DNA of 7,129 nucleotides from Thermomicrobiales bacterium (GTDB lineage: Bacteria > Chloroflexota > Limnocylindria > Limnocylindrales > CSP1-4). The stretch lies in assembly GCA_004525275.1 (NCBI GenBank), contig SPCO01000074.1, positions 1 to 7,129 of the forward strand, written 5' to 3'. Shown piece by piece: positions 1 through 6,449 of the stretch (position 1 is the stretch's first letter; each line of letters begins with the position of its first letter). The translations under genes were made by a program, and so were the position numbers. The notes under the pieces are model-generated. The model worked only from the letters and a program-made list of their open reading frames with translations. It ran no database searches and was not told where the DNA came from.

Positions 1-215
1 CGCTCGACGCTCGCCCGCGTCGGGTCGGTGGGCGTACCCGACCGCCCGTGACCGGGCAGGTCGACGACGATGACTCGGAAGTGACGGGCCAACGCGGTCG
101 CGTGTGGGGCCCAGCCGCTGCCGCGGCCGGTGAATCCGTGGAGGAGCAGCACGGGGACGCCATGGCCTCGGACGCGCACTTCGTAGCGCAGGCCATCGAC
201 GGTCACGCCACTCAC
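1..215 (-). CDS. menH: 2-succinyl-6-hydroxy-2,4-cyclohexadiene-1-carboxylate synthase MenH, N-terminal part (runs off the left edge)
   Basis: Only the first 71 codons are in the window. They read as the start of an alpha/beta-hydrolase: a first beta-strand region, then LLLHGFTG (residues 23-30; the HG pair shapes the oxyanion hole) and VVDLPGHGRSG (50-60), the strand and turn typical of MenH. The nucleophile elbow and the rest of the catalytic triad lie outside. MenH eliminates pyruvate from SEPHCHC, the MenD product, giving SHCHC in the cytoplasmic menaquinone pathway. The chosen GTG start (213-215) overlaps the menD stop as GTGA. No Shine-Dalgarno is visible before it, so it probably depends on coupled re-initiation after menD. 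An in-frame GTG three codons further in (204-206) is an alternative start. The motifs alone would fit other hydrolases. The position directly after menD makes MenH by far the best reading. Confidence 0.85.
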   Translation of the reverse strand, partial: MSGVTVDGLRYEVRVRGHGVPVLLLHGFTGRGSGWAPHATALARHFRVIVVDLPGHGRSGTPTDPTRASVE

Positions 216-2014
216 CGGGCTGCGATCGCTGCAGCCACGGCCGCTGCCGCTTCGCGATGCAGCTCGACATTCCGGGATCGGGTCGTCTGGAAGTGGAGGA
301 CCCGGACGCCTGGACGACCGATCGAGTCTGCCAGCGATGTCCGCATCTCCGCCACGCCGAGGGACCGATACGCTCCTCCCAGCGCCGTCACGATCGGCCC
401 GACGTCGATCCCGTGCGGCGTCCCGAAGAGTTCCTCGTAGTGCTCGGGGAGCCCGACCTCGGGCGCGACCGTCGTCGCCTGGGACAGGAACGAGAAGATC
501 CCCCCACCGTCGTTGTCGATGAGCACGATCGTCGCCGAAAGACCGTGCAGGCGCGCCGCCACGAGGGCATTCAGGTCGTGCAGGAACGAGAGGTCGCCGA
601 CGACGAGCACCACCGGGCCGAGATCCGCGGCCGCCGCACCGAGCGCGGTCGAGACGACACCGTCGATCCCATTCGCCCCGCGGTTCGAGAGCGGCCGGAT
701 GGCGCGATCGCTCCCGGACAGCCAGTCGTCCATGTCCCGGACCGGCATGCTGTTTCCGGCCCAGAGCATCGCCCCATCCGGGAGGAGATCGCCGAGCACC
801 GAGAACGGCATGCCCTCGAATGGTTCGTTCCGCGCCTCGACCTGGGCCAACCAATCGCCGAGCGCCCGGTCCGCGGCCCGGTCCGCCTCGCACCACTCCG
901 CCGCCCAGCTCGAGACGGTCCGTGCACGGCCGTCGCGCTGCAGCGCATCACGGGGACCCAGCGCCTCCGCCAAGGCGAGGGCGGTCCCGGTCGCATCGGC
1001 CTGGACGAACGTCGTCGGGATGATCGCCGGTTCGCTCCAGGCCCGGTCGCCATCCACGACGATCTGGGTCGGTGGAACTTGCTCCAGAAGCGTCAGCATC
1101 GGTTTCGAGGTCGTGGTCGCGCCGAACCGGAGCACGAGATCAGGGAGGTGCGCATCGCGCCAGGGGCCGGGCCGGGCCAGGTGATCGCCGTGGCTGACCA
1201 CCATCGTCCGGTCGTGCGGCCCACAACGCACCCCGGATAGCGGGTCGGCGATGATCGGCCAGCCCGTCGAGAACGCCAGCCGAGCGAGCGCACCGGGGAG
1301 TGCTGGGTCATCCTGCGGTCCCGCCACGATCAGCCCACGCTCTGTCGACCGGAGCCGGGCCGTCAGTTCGGCAAGCTCCGTCGGCGAGAGCACCGGGCCC
1401 CCGGCAAGCACGGACACGAATGGGCCGGCGTCGCCACCGCCACCGCCATCGTCGCCATCTGTTTCGAGCCGCCCGAGCGCCGCGCTCGGTACCAGCGGCT
1501 CGCGGAACCCGATGTTCAGGTGCACAGGTCCCGCCGGGCCACCGCGCGCCATAGCCACCGCCCGACCGATCAGCGAACGGACGTGCCGGCCCGTCTCCAG
1601 GCTCCCGTCCAGCAGCGGGAGGTCGGACGCCCAGAGGACATGGCTACCAAAGATCCCAACCTGATCGATCGTCTGGGGAGCCCCTCGTCCACGCAGTTCC
1701 GGGGGTCGATCGGCCGTGAGCAGGACCAACGGGACCCGCGCCAGGGATGCCTCGACGACCGCCGGCAGGAGGTTCGCGACCGCCGTACCGGACGTGACCA
1801 CGACCGCGACCGGGTTCCGTGAAGCCCGAGCCAGACCCAGGGCGAAGAACCCGGCAGCCCGCTCGTCGAGCAGGACCCGCACGCGCAGCGCGGGGTGGGC
1901 GCGGGCGGCGAGCGCCAGCGGCGTCGAACGCGAACCGGGGCAGACGATGACCTCGAGAACGCCGGATTCGACCAGCTCGCCGATGATCCCCCTGAGGGCC
2001 ACGACGTCGGTCAT
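212..2014 (-). CDS. menD: 2-succinyl-5-enolpyruvyl-6-hydroxy-3-cyclohexene-1-carboxylate synthase MenD
   Basis: A 600-residue thiamine-diphosphate enzyme that joins isochorismate and 2-oxoglutarate, with loss of CO2, to make SEPHCHC; it acts in the cytoplasm. The N-terminal domain shows VCPGSRSTPLALA (24-36), DERAAGFFALG (50-60; E51 matches the Glu that activates the ThDP aminopyrimidine), TSGTAVANLLPAVVEA (74-89) and ADRPPELRGRGAPQTIDQ (101-118). The C-terminal cofactor half has LWAGNSMPVRDMDDW (417-431), SNRGANGIDG (443-452), GDLSFLHDLNAL (473-484) and NDGGGIFSFL (501-510), which is the metal/diphosphate-binding signature. It is slightly longer than the E. coli enzyme (about 556). Part of the excess is a Gly/Asp-rich linker at 186-195 before the middle domain. 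The ATG start (2012-2014) overlaps the menF stop as ATGA. GGTGA just upstream (2017-2021) is a partial Shine-Dalgarno. The reading frame is intact. Confidence 0.97.
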   Translation of the reverse strand: MTDVVALRGIIGELVESGVLEVIVCPGSRSTPLALAARAHPALRVRVLLDERAAGFFALGLARASRNPVAVVVTSGTAVANLLPAVVEASLARVPLVLLTADRPPELRGRGAPQTIDQVGIFGSHVLWASDLPLLDGSLETGRHVRSLIGRAVAMARGGPAGPVHLNIGFREPLVPSAALGRLETDGDDGGGGGDAGPFVSVLAGGPVLSPTELAELTARLRSTERGLIVAGPQDDPALPGALARLAFSTGWPIIADPLSGVRCGPHDRTMVVSHGDHLARPGPWRDAHLPDLVLRFGATTTSKPMLTLLEQVPPTQIVVDGDRAWSEPAIIPTTFVQADATGTALALAEALGPRDALQRDGRARTVSSWAAEWCEADRAADRALGDWLAQVEARNEPFEGMPFSVLGDLLPDGAMLWAGNSMPVRDMDDWLSGSDRAIRPLSNRGANGIDGVVSTALGAAAADLGPVVLVVGDLSFLHDLNALVAARLHGLSATIVLIDNDGGGIFSFLSQATTVAPEVGLPEHYEELFGTPHGIDVGPIVTALGGAYRSLGVAEMRTSLADSIGRPGVRVLHFQTTRSRNVELHREAAAAVAAAIAAR

Positions 2015-3450
2015 CGGTCACCCACCGCCAGCCCGCCGAGGGCCGTCGTCATGGTCCGGAGCTTGAGTCGCGATTCCTCCCACTCCCTCGCTGGATCCGA
2101 GTCGGCGACGATGCCGCAGCCGGCGAACAGGATCGCTTCGGGCCCGGTCACGAGGCCGCATCGGAGGGCGACCATCAGTTCGCCGTCGCCATCGGCGCCG
2201 AGCCAGCCGATCGGGCCCGCATACCAACCGCGATCGAACCCCTCTTGATCGGCGATCAGCTCCAGCGCCAGCTCACGTGGCGCGCCACCGACGGCCGGCG
2301 TCGGGTGCAGCCGGCCACCCAGCGACAGTAGGCCGGCTTCATCGCGCAACGTTCCGGTGATCGGGGTCACGAGGTGCTGGACGTGGCGCAGTGGGAGGAT
2401 CGCCGGCGAGTCCGCGACCTGGAGCGTCTCCACGATCGGCGAAAGGCCCGCCCGCAGGGTATCGACGACGACGGCGTGCTCCTCGCGCTCCTTCTCGCTC
2501 GCGAGCAGGAGCCTCGCCAGCCTCGCGTCCTCGGCGGGGTCCGACCCGCGTGGGGCCGATCCGGCGATCGCCACCGTCTCGAACGATCGGCCCCTGGTCT
2601 GGACGAGACGCTCGGGCGTGGCCCCGAGGAAGGTCGTCCCATCGCGGACGAAGGCAAAGGTCGTGCTCTCGGGAGCGCTCGCGGCCAGATGCCGGAGCGC
2701 AGCGATGACATCGAGATCGCCCGGTGCCCGGTACGTCACGCGCCGGGCCAGGACGACCTTGTCGATACGGCCGCGACCGACCGCGCCGGCGAACATGCCG
2801 ACGGTGCGGTCCCACTCAGCGCGGTCGGGCCGCTCAACGGCGACGCTGCGCCGCGCGGGCCACGTTGTCGATGTCGCGGGGTGCCCGGTCACGTCCGGGG
2901 CACTGGCCCGGTCCGCGTCCGCGTCCGCGTCCCCGGCGAGGGCATCCCAGAGTCCTTCGAGTTCGCCGGGGTCAGCGTCCGACCCGAGGCCCATCGTCGT
3001 CGCGATCGCCAATGTCGAAGCGGGACCGTCTCGCCTGACCGTCAGCGATGGCAGCACCAGGGAGGCTGAGCCAAATGCCGCCCATGGGTCGTCCGCCTCG
3101 GGTGTTCGTCCAGTGAACCCAAGCCCACCAAGAAGGATCGGCCCACCCTCGGTCGGGCCACGCCGCTCGGAGGACACGAGCCCGTCGGCTAGGAGCGACC
3201 GCCAGGCGTGCGCCGACGCCTCGAACCGATCACCCCCACCCTCCTCGACGGCCCAGGCGCGACCGACCCCGACGATGGATCGATCGGCTGCCGGCTGGAG
3301 CCAGAGTGCCGCCTCGAGACCGCGAGCGCTGGCGACCGCAAAGACCGCGATCGGGTCGATCGGATCCACCTCCCGCGACGTCGATCGAAGGCGGCCGGGG
3401 CCGGCTTGGCGCCTGGCGACACGCCGGCTCCGCTGGTCCGTGACGGTCAC
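2011..3450 (-). CDS. menF: Isochorismate synthase MenF
   Basis: A 479-residue chorismate-binding enzyme that converts chorismate to isochorismate, the committed step into menaquinone. Family landmarks are in order: KVVLARRVTY (231-240; K231 matches the catalytic base), FLGATPERL (274-282; E280 matches the general acid), IAGSAPRG (295-302), SEKEREEH (318-325; metal-binding Glu region), LRHVQHLVTPITGTL (354-368), LHPTPAVGG (381-389), YAGPIGWLGADGDGE (410-424; E424 is a probable second Mg ligand) and EWEESRLK (456-463). The N-terminal ~200 residues are the weakly conserved domain, ending in a variable linker with a DADADAD run (174-180). The GTG start (3448-3450) overlaps the tetR stop as GTGA, with no clear Shine-Dalgarno, so translation is probably coupled. 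Sequence alone cannot exclude a siderophore or salicylate-type isochorismate synthase. The immediate link to menD and menH settles the assignment to menaquinone. Confidence 0.95.
   Translation of the reverse strand: MTVTDQRSRRVARRQAGPGRLRSTSREVDPIDPIAVFAVASARGLEAALWLQPAADRSIVGVGRAWAVEEGGGDRFEASAHAWRSLLADGLVSSERRGPTEGGPILLGGLGFTGRTPEADDPWAAFGSASLVLPSLTVRRDGPASTLAIATTMGLGSDADPGELEGLWDALAGDADADADRASAPDVTGHPATSTTWPARRSVAVERPDRAEWDRTVGMFAGAVGRGRIDKVVLARRVTYRAPGDLDVIAALRHLAASAPESTTFAFVRDGTTFLGATPERLVQTRGRSFETVAIAGSAPRGSDPAEDARLARLLLASEKEREEHAVVVDTLRAGLSPIVETLQVADSPAILPLRHVQHLVTPITGTLRDEAGLLSLGGRLHPTPAVGGAPRELALELIADQEGFDRGWYAGPIGWLGADGDGELMVALRCGLVTGPEAILFAGCGIVADSDPAREWEESRLKLRTMTTALGGLAVGDR
2911..2934. 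repeat. Hexanucleotide tandem repeat inside menF
   Basis: Plus-strand GTCCGC occurs three times in a row (2911-2928), followed by a one-base variant GTCCCC. It encodes the alternating Asp/Ala run at MenF residues 174-180, in the linker between the N-terminal and chorismate-binding domains. The unit is in multiples of three, so slippage would change linker length without shifting the frame. Confidence 0.75.
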
Positions 3451-4100
3451 GAATGCAGACTCGGATCGTCAGCGATGCGCGCTTCATCGACGCCGACGCT
3501 GCGAAGCAGCAGTGCGCGGAGCGTCGGATAGGTCGTCTCCAGCGGCGCGGGCTCGTCGATCAGCAACCAGCGGGCCACGACCTCGTTGATCGCCCCGAAC
3601 CAGGCGACGCCGGTCAGTGCCGTATCGATCGGCGGGATCGTGCCGGCCTCGACGGCCTCGTCCAGATAACCCGCGATCATCGCGGCGAATCGATCGTGCA
3701 GGGCGTTCGTCTCAGCGTTGAAGACGCGTCCGGCGCCCATGGCGTCGACAAAGAGCAGGCGGGCCATCGTCCGGTGGCCGGCGAAGGTGACAAGGACTGT
3801 GCGCAGCGCGGCGTCGGCCCGGCCGATCGGTTCCGTCTGGAGCGCGACCGCTCGCTCCACCTTCGAGGCGAGTCGGTCGGCCGTGGTTCGCACCAGCTCG
3901 CGGAAGATCGCTTCCTTGGTCGGGAAGTGGAAGTAGACCCCGCCCTTGCTCGTTTCGGCAGCGGCCGCGATCTCGTCGACTGCGGTGTCACGGTAGCCCC
4001 GACGGGTAAACGTGTGGAACGCCGCGTCGAGGATCTGCTCGCGCCGCGCTCGACTTCGCTCAGCCTGCGTCGCTGGTGGTCGATCCTTGCTCCGAGCCAC
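3447..4100 (-). CDS. TetR/AcrR-family transcriptional regulator, first gene of the menaquinone operon
   Basis: From the GTG at 4098-4100 the protein has 217 residues. An Arg-rich lead-in is followed by the TetR DNA-binding domain: REQILDAAFHTFTRRGY (helix 1, about 21-37), then AVDEIAAAAETSKGGVYFHF (40-59), the helix-turn-helix with the diagnostic GGVYFHF recognition segment, then TKEAIFRELV. The remaining ~150 residues are helical ligand-binding and dimerisation sequence that I cannot assign to a subfamily, so the ligand is unknown. The open frame extends in frame to an ATG at 4143-4145. I prefer the GTG because GGGAG lies 7 nt before it and because the extension would translate straight through the operator palindrome. 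Its stop overlaps the menF start by 4 nt. It probably represses itself and menFDH (inference). An unrelated regulatory target elsewhere is possible. Confidence 0.92.
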   Translation of the reverse strand: MARSKDRPPATQAERSRARREQILDAAFHTFTRRGYRDTAVDEIAAAAETSKGGVYFHFPTKEAIFRELVRTTADRLASKVERAVALQTEPIGRADAALRTVLVTFAGHRTMARLLFVDAMGAGRVFNAETNALHDRFAAMIAGYLDEAVEAGTIPPIDTALTGVAWFGAINEVVARWLLIDEPAPLETTYPTLRALLLRSVGVDEARIADDPSLHS

Positions 4101-4107
4101 ACTCAGT

Positions 4108-4112
4108 CTCCC
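4108..4112 (-). promoter_or_regulatory. Ribosome binding site of the tetR gene (decides the start)
   Basis: GGGAG on the minus strand, 7 nt before the GTG at 4098-4100. No comparable motif precedes the in-frame ATG at 4145, so this site supports the shorter, 217-residue protein. Confidence 0.6.
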
Positions 4113-4123
4113 GCGCGAAACCG

Positions 4124-4137
4124 ACCGACCGGTCGGT
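4124..4137. promoter_or_regulatory. Probable TetR operator: perfect 14-bp palindrome
   Basis: ACCGACCGGTCGGT is identical on both strands, with its centre between 4130 and 4131. On the minus strand one more CGGT unit follows directly, so the half-site is partly repeated. It lies 24-37 nt before the TetR GTG start, in the short gap after ktrA. If the -10-like TACGAT at 4144-4149 is real, the palindrome covers the transcription start. Size, symmetry and position next to the regulator's own gene are what is expected of an autoregulatory TetR site. From memory, related ACCGACCG-type sites are known for TetR regulators such as Thermus PfmR; I could not check this. Binding itself is inferred. Confidence 0.7.
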
Positions 4138-4143
4138 ATGTAC

Positions 4144-4149
4144 ATCGTA
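4144..4149 (-). promoter_or_regulatory. Candidate -10 element for the tetR-menFDH operon
   Basis: TACGAT matches four of six bases of TATAAT. It would place transcription start near 4137, at the edge of the operator and about 37 nt before the GTG. I see no convincing -35 hexamer at 16-18 bp upstream, so this is a weak call. Read-through from ktrA could also supply the operon. Confidence 0.3.
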
Positions 4150-4176
4150 ACGCGCCGTTGCCAGGCACGCCCAGGG

Positions 4177-4824
4177 TCAGGCGTCGAGCTCCTCGAGATT
4201 CGCGTCCAGTCCGATCAGGATCAGCTCGTCGCCTGCGGCCACCCGGTCATCACGGTGTGGATTGACGGTCACTTCGTCGCCCCGTCGAAGCGCGACCGGA
4301 GTCAGCTTGAATCGATTGGCCAGGTCGAGTTCGCGGAGCGTCTTGCCCACGAATGACGCCGGCGGCTTGATCTTGACGACGCCAAATCCGGGGGCCACAT
4401 CGATGTAGTCGATGACGTTCCGGATACTGAAGGTGTGGGCGATGTCGGTGCCCATCTCGCGTTCGGGAAAGACGACGCGATCGGCCCCCACCCGCTCAAG
4501 GATGGTCCCGTGCAGCAGGGTTGCCGCCTTGGCAATGACATATGGAACGCCCAGGTTCTTGAGACTCATGGTGGCGAAGATGCTCGCCTCGTTCGAACCG
4601 CTGATCGCGACGATCGCGAACTGGAAATCGCCAGCGCCGACCGCTTTGAGCGCGTTCTCGTCGAGCGCATCAAGCTGGATCGCGTGGGTCACGTCGGGCG
4701 CGACGTCATTGACCCTGGATTCGTCCTTGTCGATGACGAGGACCTCGTGACCCAGCGACATGAGTTCAAGCGCGGCGGCACTCCCGAACCGACCGAGACC
4801 GATGACCAGCACCGAGTGTTTCAT
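4177..4824 (-). CDS. ktrA: Potassium uptake regulatory subunit KtrA/TrkA (single RCK protein)
   Basis: 215 residues, the size of single-RCK KtrA proteins and half that of the duplicated E. coli TrkA. It is a cytoplasmic ring-forming subunit that gates the membrane K+ channel in response to nucleotides. The Rossmann-type RCK_N domain begins at the N-terminus with VIGLGRFGSAAALEL (7-21; GxGxxG nucleotide loop G9-G14). VLVIDKDE (28-35) supplies the acidic residue at the end of strand 2. ERVGADRVVFPEREMG (110-125) is the conserved GAD-x-V-x-PE segment. The RCK_C domain follows (about 137-215), with LRELDLANRF and GDELILIG. The ATG at 4822-4824 has a strong AAAGGAG Shine-Dalgarno 4 nt upstream and sits 25 nt after the ktrB stop, so the two are surely co-transcribed. 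RCK_C domains of this family often bind c-di-AMP, but this sequence alone does not show it. trkA is an equally valid name. Confidence 0.95.
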   Translation of the reverse strand: MKHSVLVIGLGRFGSAAALELMSLGHEVLVIDKDESRVNDVAPDVTHAIQLDALDENALKAVGAGDFQFAIVAISGSNEASIFATMSLKNLGVPYVIAKAATLLHGTILERVGADRVVFPEREMGTDIAHTFSIRNVIDYIDVAPGFGVVKIKPPASFVGKTLRELDLANRFKLTPVALRRGDEVTVNPHRDDRVAAGDELILIGLDANLEELDA

Positions 4825-4849
4825 GTGACTCCTTTCATGATCGTGGTGA

Positions 4850-6277
4850 TCATCCGATGCGCATACTCTCGACCGCCGGCCGATAGGCGATGGGCCTGGC
4901 CCGGGCCGTGAGCGCGAGGACGAGCGTAAGTGGGCCGAGTCTCCCGAGGAACATGGCAGGGACCAGGATGAGTTGGGCCGGATCCGGAAGCTGCCGGGTG
5001 ATCCCTGTCGAAGCGCCCACCGTGCCGACGGCAGAAACCGCCTCGAACAAGGCCTGGACGAAGGGCACGGCCGGCGCGGTCACTTCGAGTGCGAGTGCGA
5101 CAACGAACACGGCCGCGATCGAGAGCAGCGCCACCGACAGGGCTCGGAAGATGAGGATGTGCGGGAGCCGGCGACCGAATGCCTCCGCGGACGGCCTCCC
5201 GCGAGCCGTCGATACGACCGCGATCAGCAGCATGCTGAACGTATTGACCTTGATACCGCCTGCCGTCGACCCCGACGCACCTCCGATGAACATGAGGGCC
5301 ATGACGACGAACAACGACGCGGAGGTCAGGGCACCGGTGTCGAGCGCGCTGAACCCGGCTGTGCGTAGCGTGGCCGCTTCGAACAGGGCGTTGAGTGGTC
5401 GCTGCGCCTCCGGCATCGCGCCAAGCGTGGCCGGGTTCGTCCACTCGAGGATGCCGATGGCCATCGCGCCAACGGTCAGCAGGCCAAGGGTCGAAAGGAG
5501 GACGACCTTGGTCTCCAGCGCCAGCATGCGCCAGTGCCGCTTGCCGACCACGTCGCCGACGATCGCGAAGCCAAGCCCACCGAGGACGATAAGGACGCCG
5601 ATCGGCACGAGCACGAATGGGTCGTCGGCGAAGCCGGTCAGGCTTCGAAAGCCACCGATGAGATCGAAGCCGGCATTATTGAAGGCTGAGATCCCATGGA
5701 AGATCCCCCACCAGATCGATTCGACGATGTCATGGCTTCGAGCGAGGAATGCCGCGGTCAGGAAGGCGGCGCCGGCGCCTTCGCAAATGAGCGTGAACAG
5801 GGCGATCCGTTTGACCAGGGTCGTGACGCTACCGAGATCCGGGACGCCGGTAGAGGCCTGCACCAACATTCGATCGCGAAGACCGGTGCGGCGACCGATC
5901 AACAGGAACAGGAACAGGGTGGAGCCGGTCATGAACCCGAACCCACCGATCTGGATCAACGCGAGGATGACAACCTGGCCGAAGGGGCTCCAGTAGGTGC
6001 CGGTATCGACGACGACAAGTCCGGTCACGCACACCGCCGATGTCGCGGTGAAGAGGGCATCGAGCGGCGGGGTCCACGCCTCGCTGGCGGACGAGATCGG
6101 GAGCGACAGGATGATCGTCCCGATCACGATCAACACGGCGAACCCGACCACCAGGATCAGGGCCGGAGGCGGCGGGGGCCGGCGGATCCGAGTCGGCGCC
6201 GCGACGTGGTAATCGCGCGGCTTGGTCAGTTCGATCCGGAGTCGCTGATCGCCGGGTCGGCTTCCCTGGAGCTTCAC
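4850..6277 (-). CDS. ktrB: Potassium uptake channel subunit KtrB/TrkH
   Basis: 475 residues: integral membrane K+ translocating subunit of the TrkH/KtrB/HKT superfamily, probably coupled to Na+ or H+. The four M1-P-M2 repeats are recognisable from their pore loops: TSAVCVTGL (79-87), SAFNNAGFDL (197-206), ATLRTAGFSAL (301-311) and SAVGTVGAST (415-424). Each carries the selectivity-filter glycine (G86, G203, G308, G421). The glycine-rich intramembrane gate loop is GGASGSTAGGIKVNT (332-346). FLGRLGPLT (443-451) holds the conserved Arg of the last repeat. The first pore loop comes early and there is no extra N-terminal helix pair, which is KtrB-like rather than TrkH-like. The cytoplasmic N-terminus is basic and contains PPPPP (34-38). 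The GTG start (6275-6277) is the only good one: an in-frame TGA lies five codons upstream. It has no Shine-Dalgarno but overlaps a leader ORF stop. ktrA follows after 25 nt. Confidence 0.95.
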   Translation of the reverse strand: MKLQGSRPGDQRLRIELTKPRDYHVAAPTRIRRPPPPPALILVVGFAVLIVIGTIILSLPISSASEAWTPPLDALFTATSAVCVTGLVVVDTGTYWSPFGQVVILALIQIGGFGFMTGSTLFLFLLIGRRTGLRDRMLVQASTGVPDLGSVTTLVKRIALFTLICEGAGAAFLTAAFLARSHDIVESIWWGIFHGISAFNNAGFDLIGGFRSLTGFADDPFVLVPIGVLIVLGGLGFAIVGDVVGKRHWRMLALETKVVLLSTLGLLTVGAMAIGILEWTNPATLGAMPEAQRPLNALFEAATLRTAGFSALDTGALTSASLFVVMALMFIGGASGSTAGGIKVNTFSMLLIAVVSTARGRPSAEAFGRRLPHILIFRALSVALLSIAAVFVVALALEVTAPAVPFVQALFEAVSAVGTVGASTGITRQLPDPAQLILVPAMFLGRLGPLTLVLALTARARPIAYRPAVESMRIG

Positions 6278-6300
6278 CGTCGCTGGCCAGCGTCACTCAT
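6274..6300 (-). CDS. Possible 8-codon leader ORF coupled to ktrB
   Basis: ATG at 6298-6300 opens a frame reading MSDAGQRR. Its TGA (6274-6276) overlaps the ktrB GTG (6275-6277) as GTGA, the same 4-nt geometry as the gene junctions in the men operon. AGGTGA at 6306-6311, 5 nt before the ATG, is a good Shine-Dalgarno, whereas ktrB has none. Ribosomes could therefore load on the leader and re-initiate on ktrB. The peptide resembles nothing I know, and its sequence may not matter. The same frame stays open upstream to a TTG at 6495, but that longer Arg-rich reading looks like GC-driven noise. Chance cannot be excluded for so short an ORF. Confidence 0.35.
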   Translation of the reverse strand: MSDAGQRR

Positions 6301-6305
6301 GCGGC

Positions 6306-6311
6306 TCACCT
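6306..6311 (-). promoter_or_regulatory. Ribosome binding site of the ktrB leader ORF
   Basis: AGGTGA, complementary to the 16S rRNA tail, 5 nt before the ATG at 6300. It is the only good Shine-Dalgarno near the ktrB start, but it fits the leader rather than ktrB, whose GTG lies 28 nt further on. Confidence 0.45.
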
Positions 6312-6316
6312 GGCCG

Positions 6317-6322
6317 ATTCTA
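6317..6322 (-). promoter_or_regulatory. Candidate -10 element for ktrB-ktrA
   Basis: TAGAAT on the minus strand matches five of six bases of TATAAT. Transcription would begin near 6310, which would put the leader ribosome binding site at the very 5' end of the message. That is uncomfortable, so either the start is a little upstream or this is not the promoter. No clear -35 hexamer is present; the spacer region is instead filled by inverted repeats. Confidence 0.35.
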
Positions 6323-6353
6323 GCCGCCCTGATCAGGCGGCGGGTCTGACCCG
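6323..6353. repeat. Two adjoining inverted repeats upstream of ktrB
   Basis: GCCGCC (6323-6328) pairs with GGCGGC (6336-6341) around a 7-nt centre that contains TGATCA. Sharing base 6341, CGGGTC (6341-6346) pairs with GACCCG (6348-6353) around a single T. They lie directly upstream of the TAGAAT element, where a regulator could bind; alternatively they fold in a read-through transcript from dnaK. The symmetry is seen directly; any function is inferred. Confidence 0.4.
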
Positions 6354-6449
6354 GTGACGCTCGATCCGGCATCGCGTGCCGACGGAGCCTGGCGCGGTGC
6401 CCCCGGGTCCGCGGGGCGTGCCGATGCAGCAGAAACACGTGCCTATTTA

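Noticed and set aside
48..440. 130-codon plus-strand frame at the left edge
   Set aside because: It lies antisense to the menD 3' end and the menH start, both of which are well supported.
257..1240. 327-codon plus-strand open frame opposite menD
   Set aside because: Arg-rich, domainless shadow of menD, whose frame contains all the ThDP-enzyme motifs.
2357..3589. 410-codon plus-strand open frame opposite menF and the tetR end
   Set aside because: It is antisense to clear menF motifs, is Ser/Arg/Pro-rich with no domain, and is explained by high GC leaving few stops in the complementary frame.
4101..4176. Intrinsic terminator between ktrA and tetR
   Set aside because: No stem followed by a T-run is visible; the only strong symmetry is the operator palindrome, so read-through from ktrA into tetR remains possible.
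4890..5996. 368-codon plus-strand open frame opposite ktrB
   Set aside because: Complement of the membrane-protein frame; composition (Ser, Ala, Pro, Arg) is that of an antisense shadow, and ktrB has all four pore loops.
6399..6417. GC hairpin (GCCCC with GGGGC) as a dnaK terminator
   Set aside because: Only five pairs with a mismatched interior and no T-run after it in the minus direction; too weak to list as a terminator.
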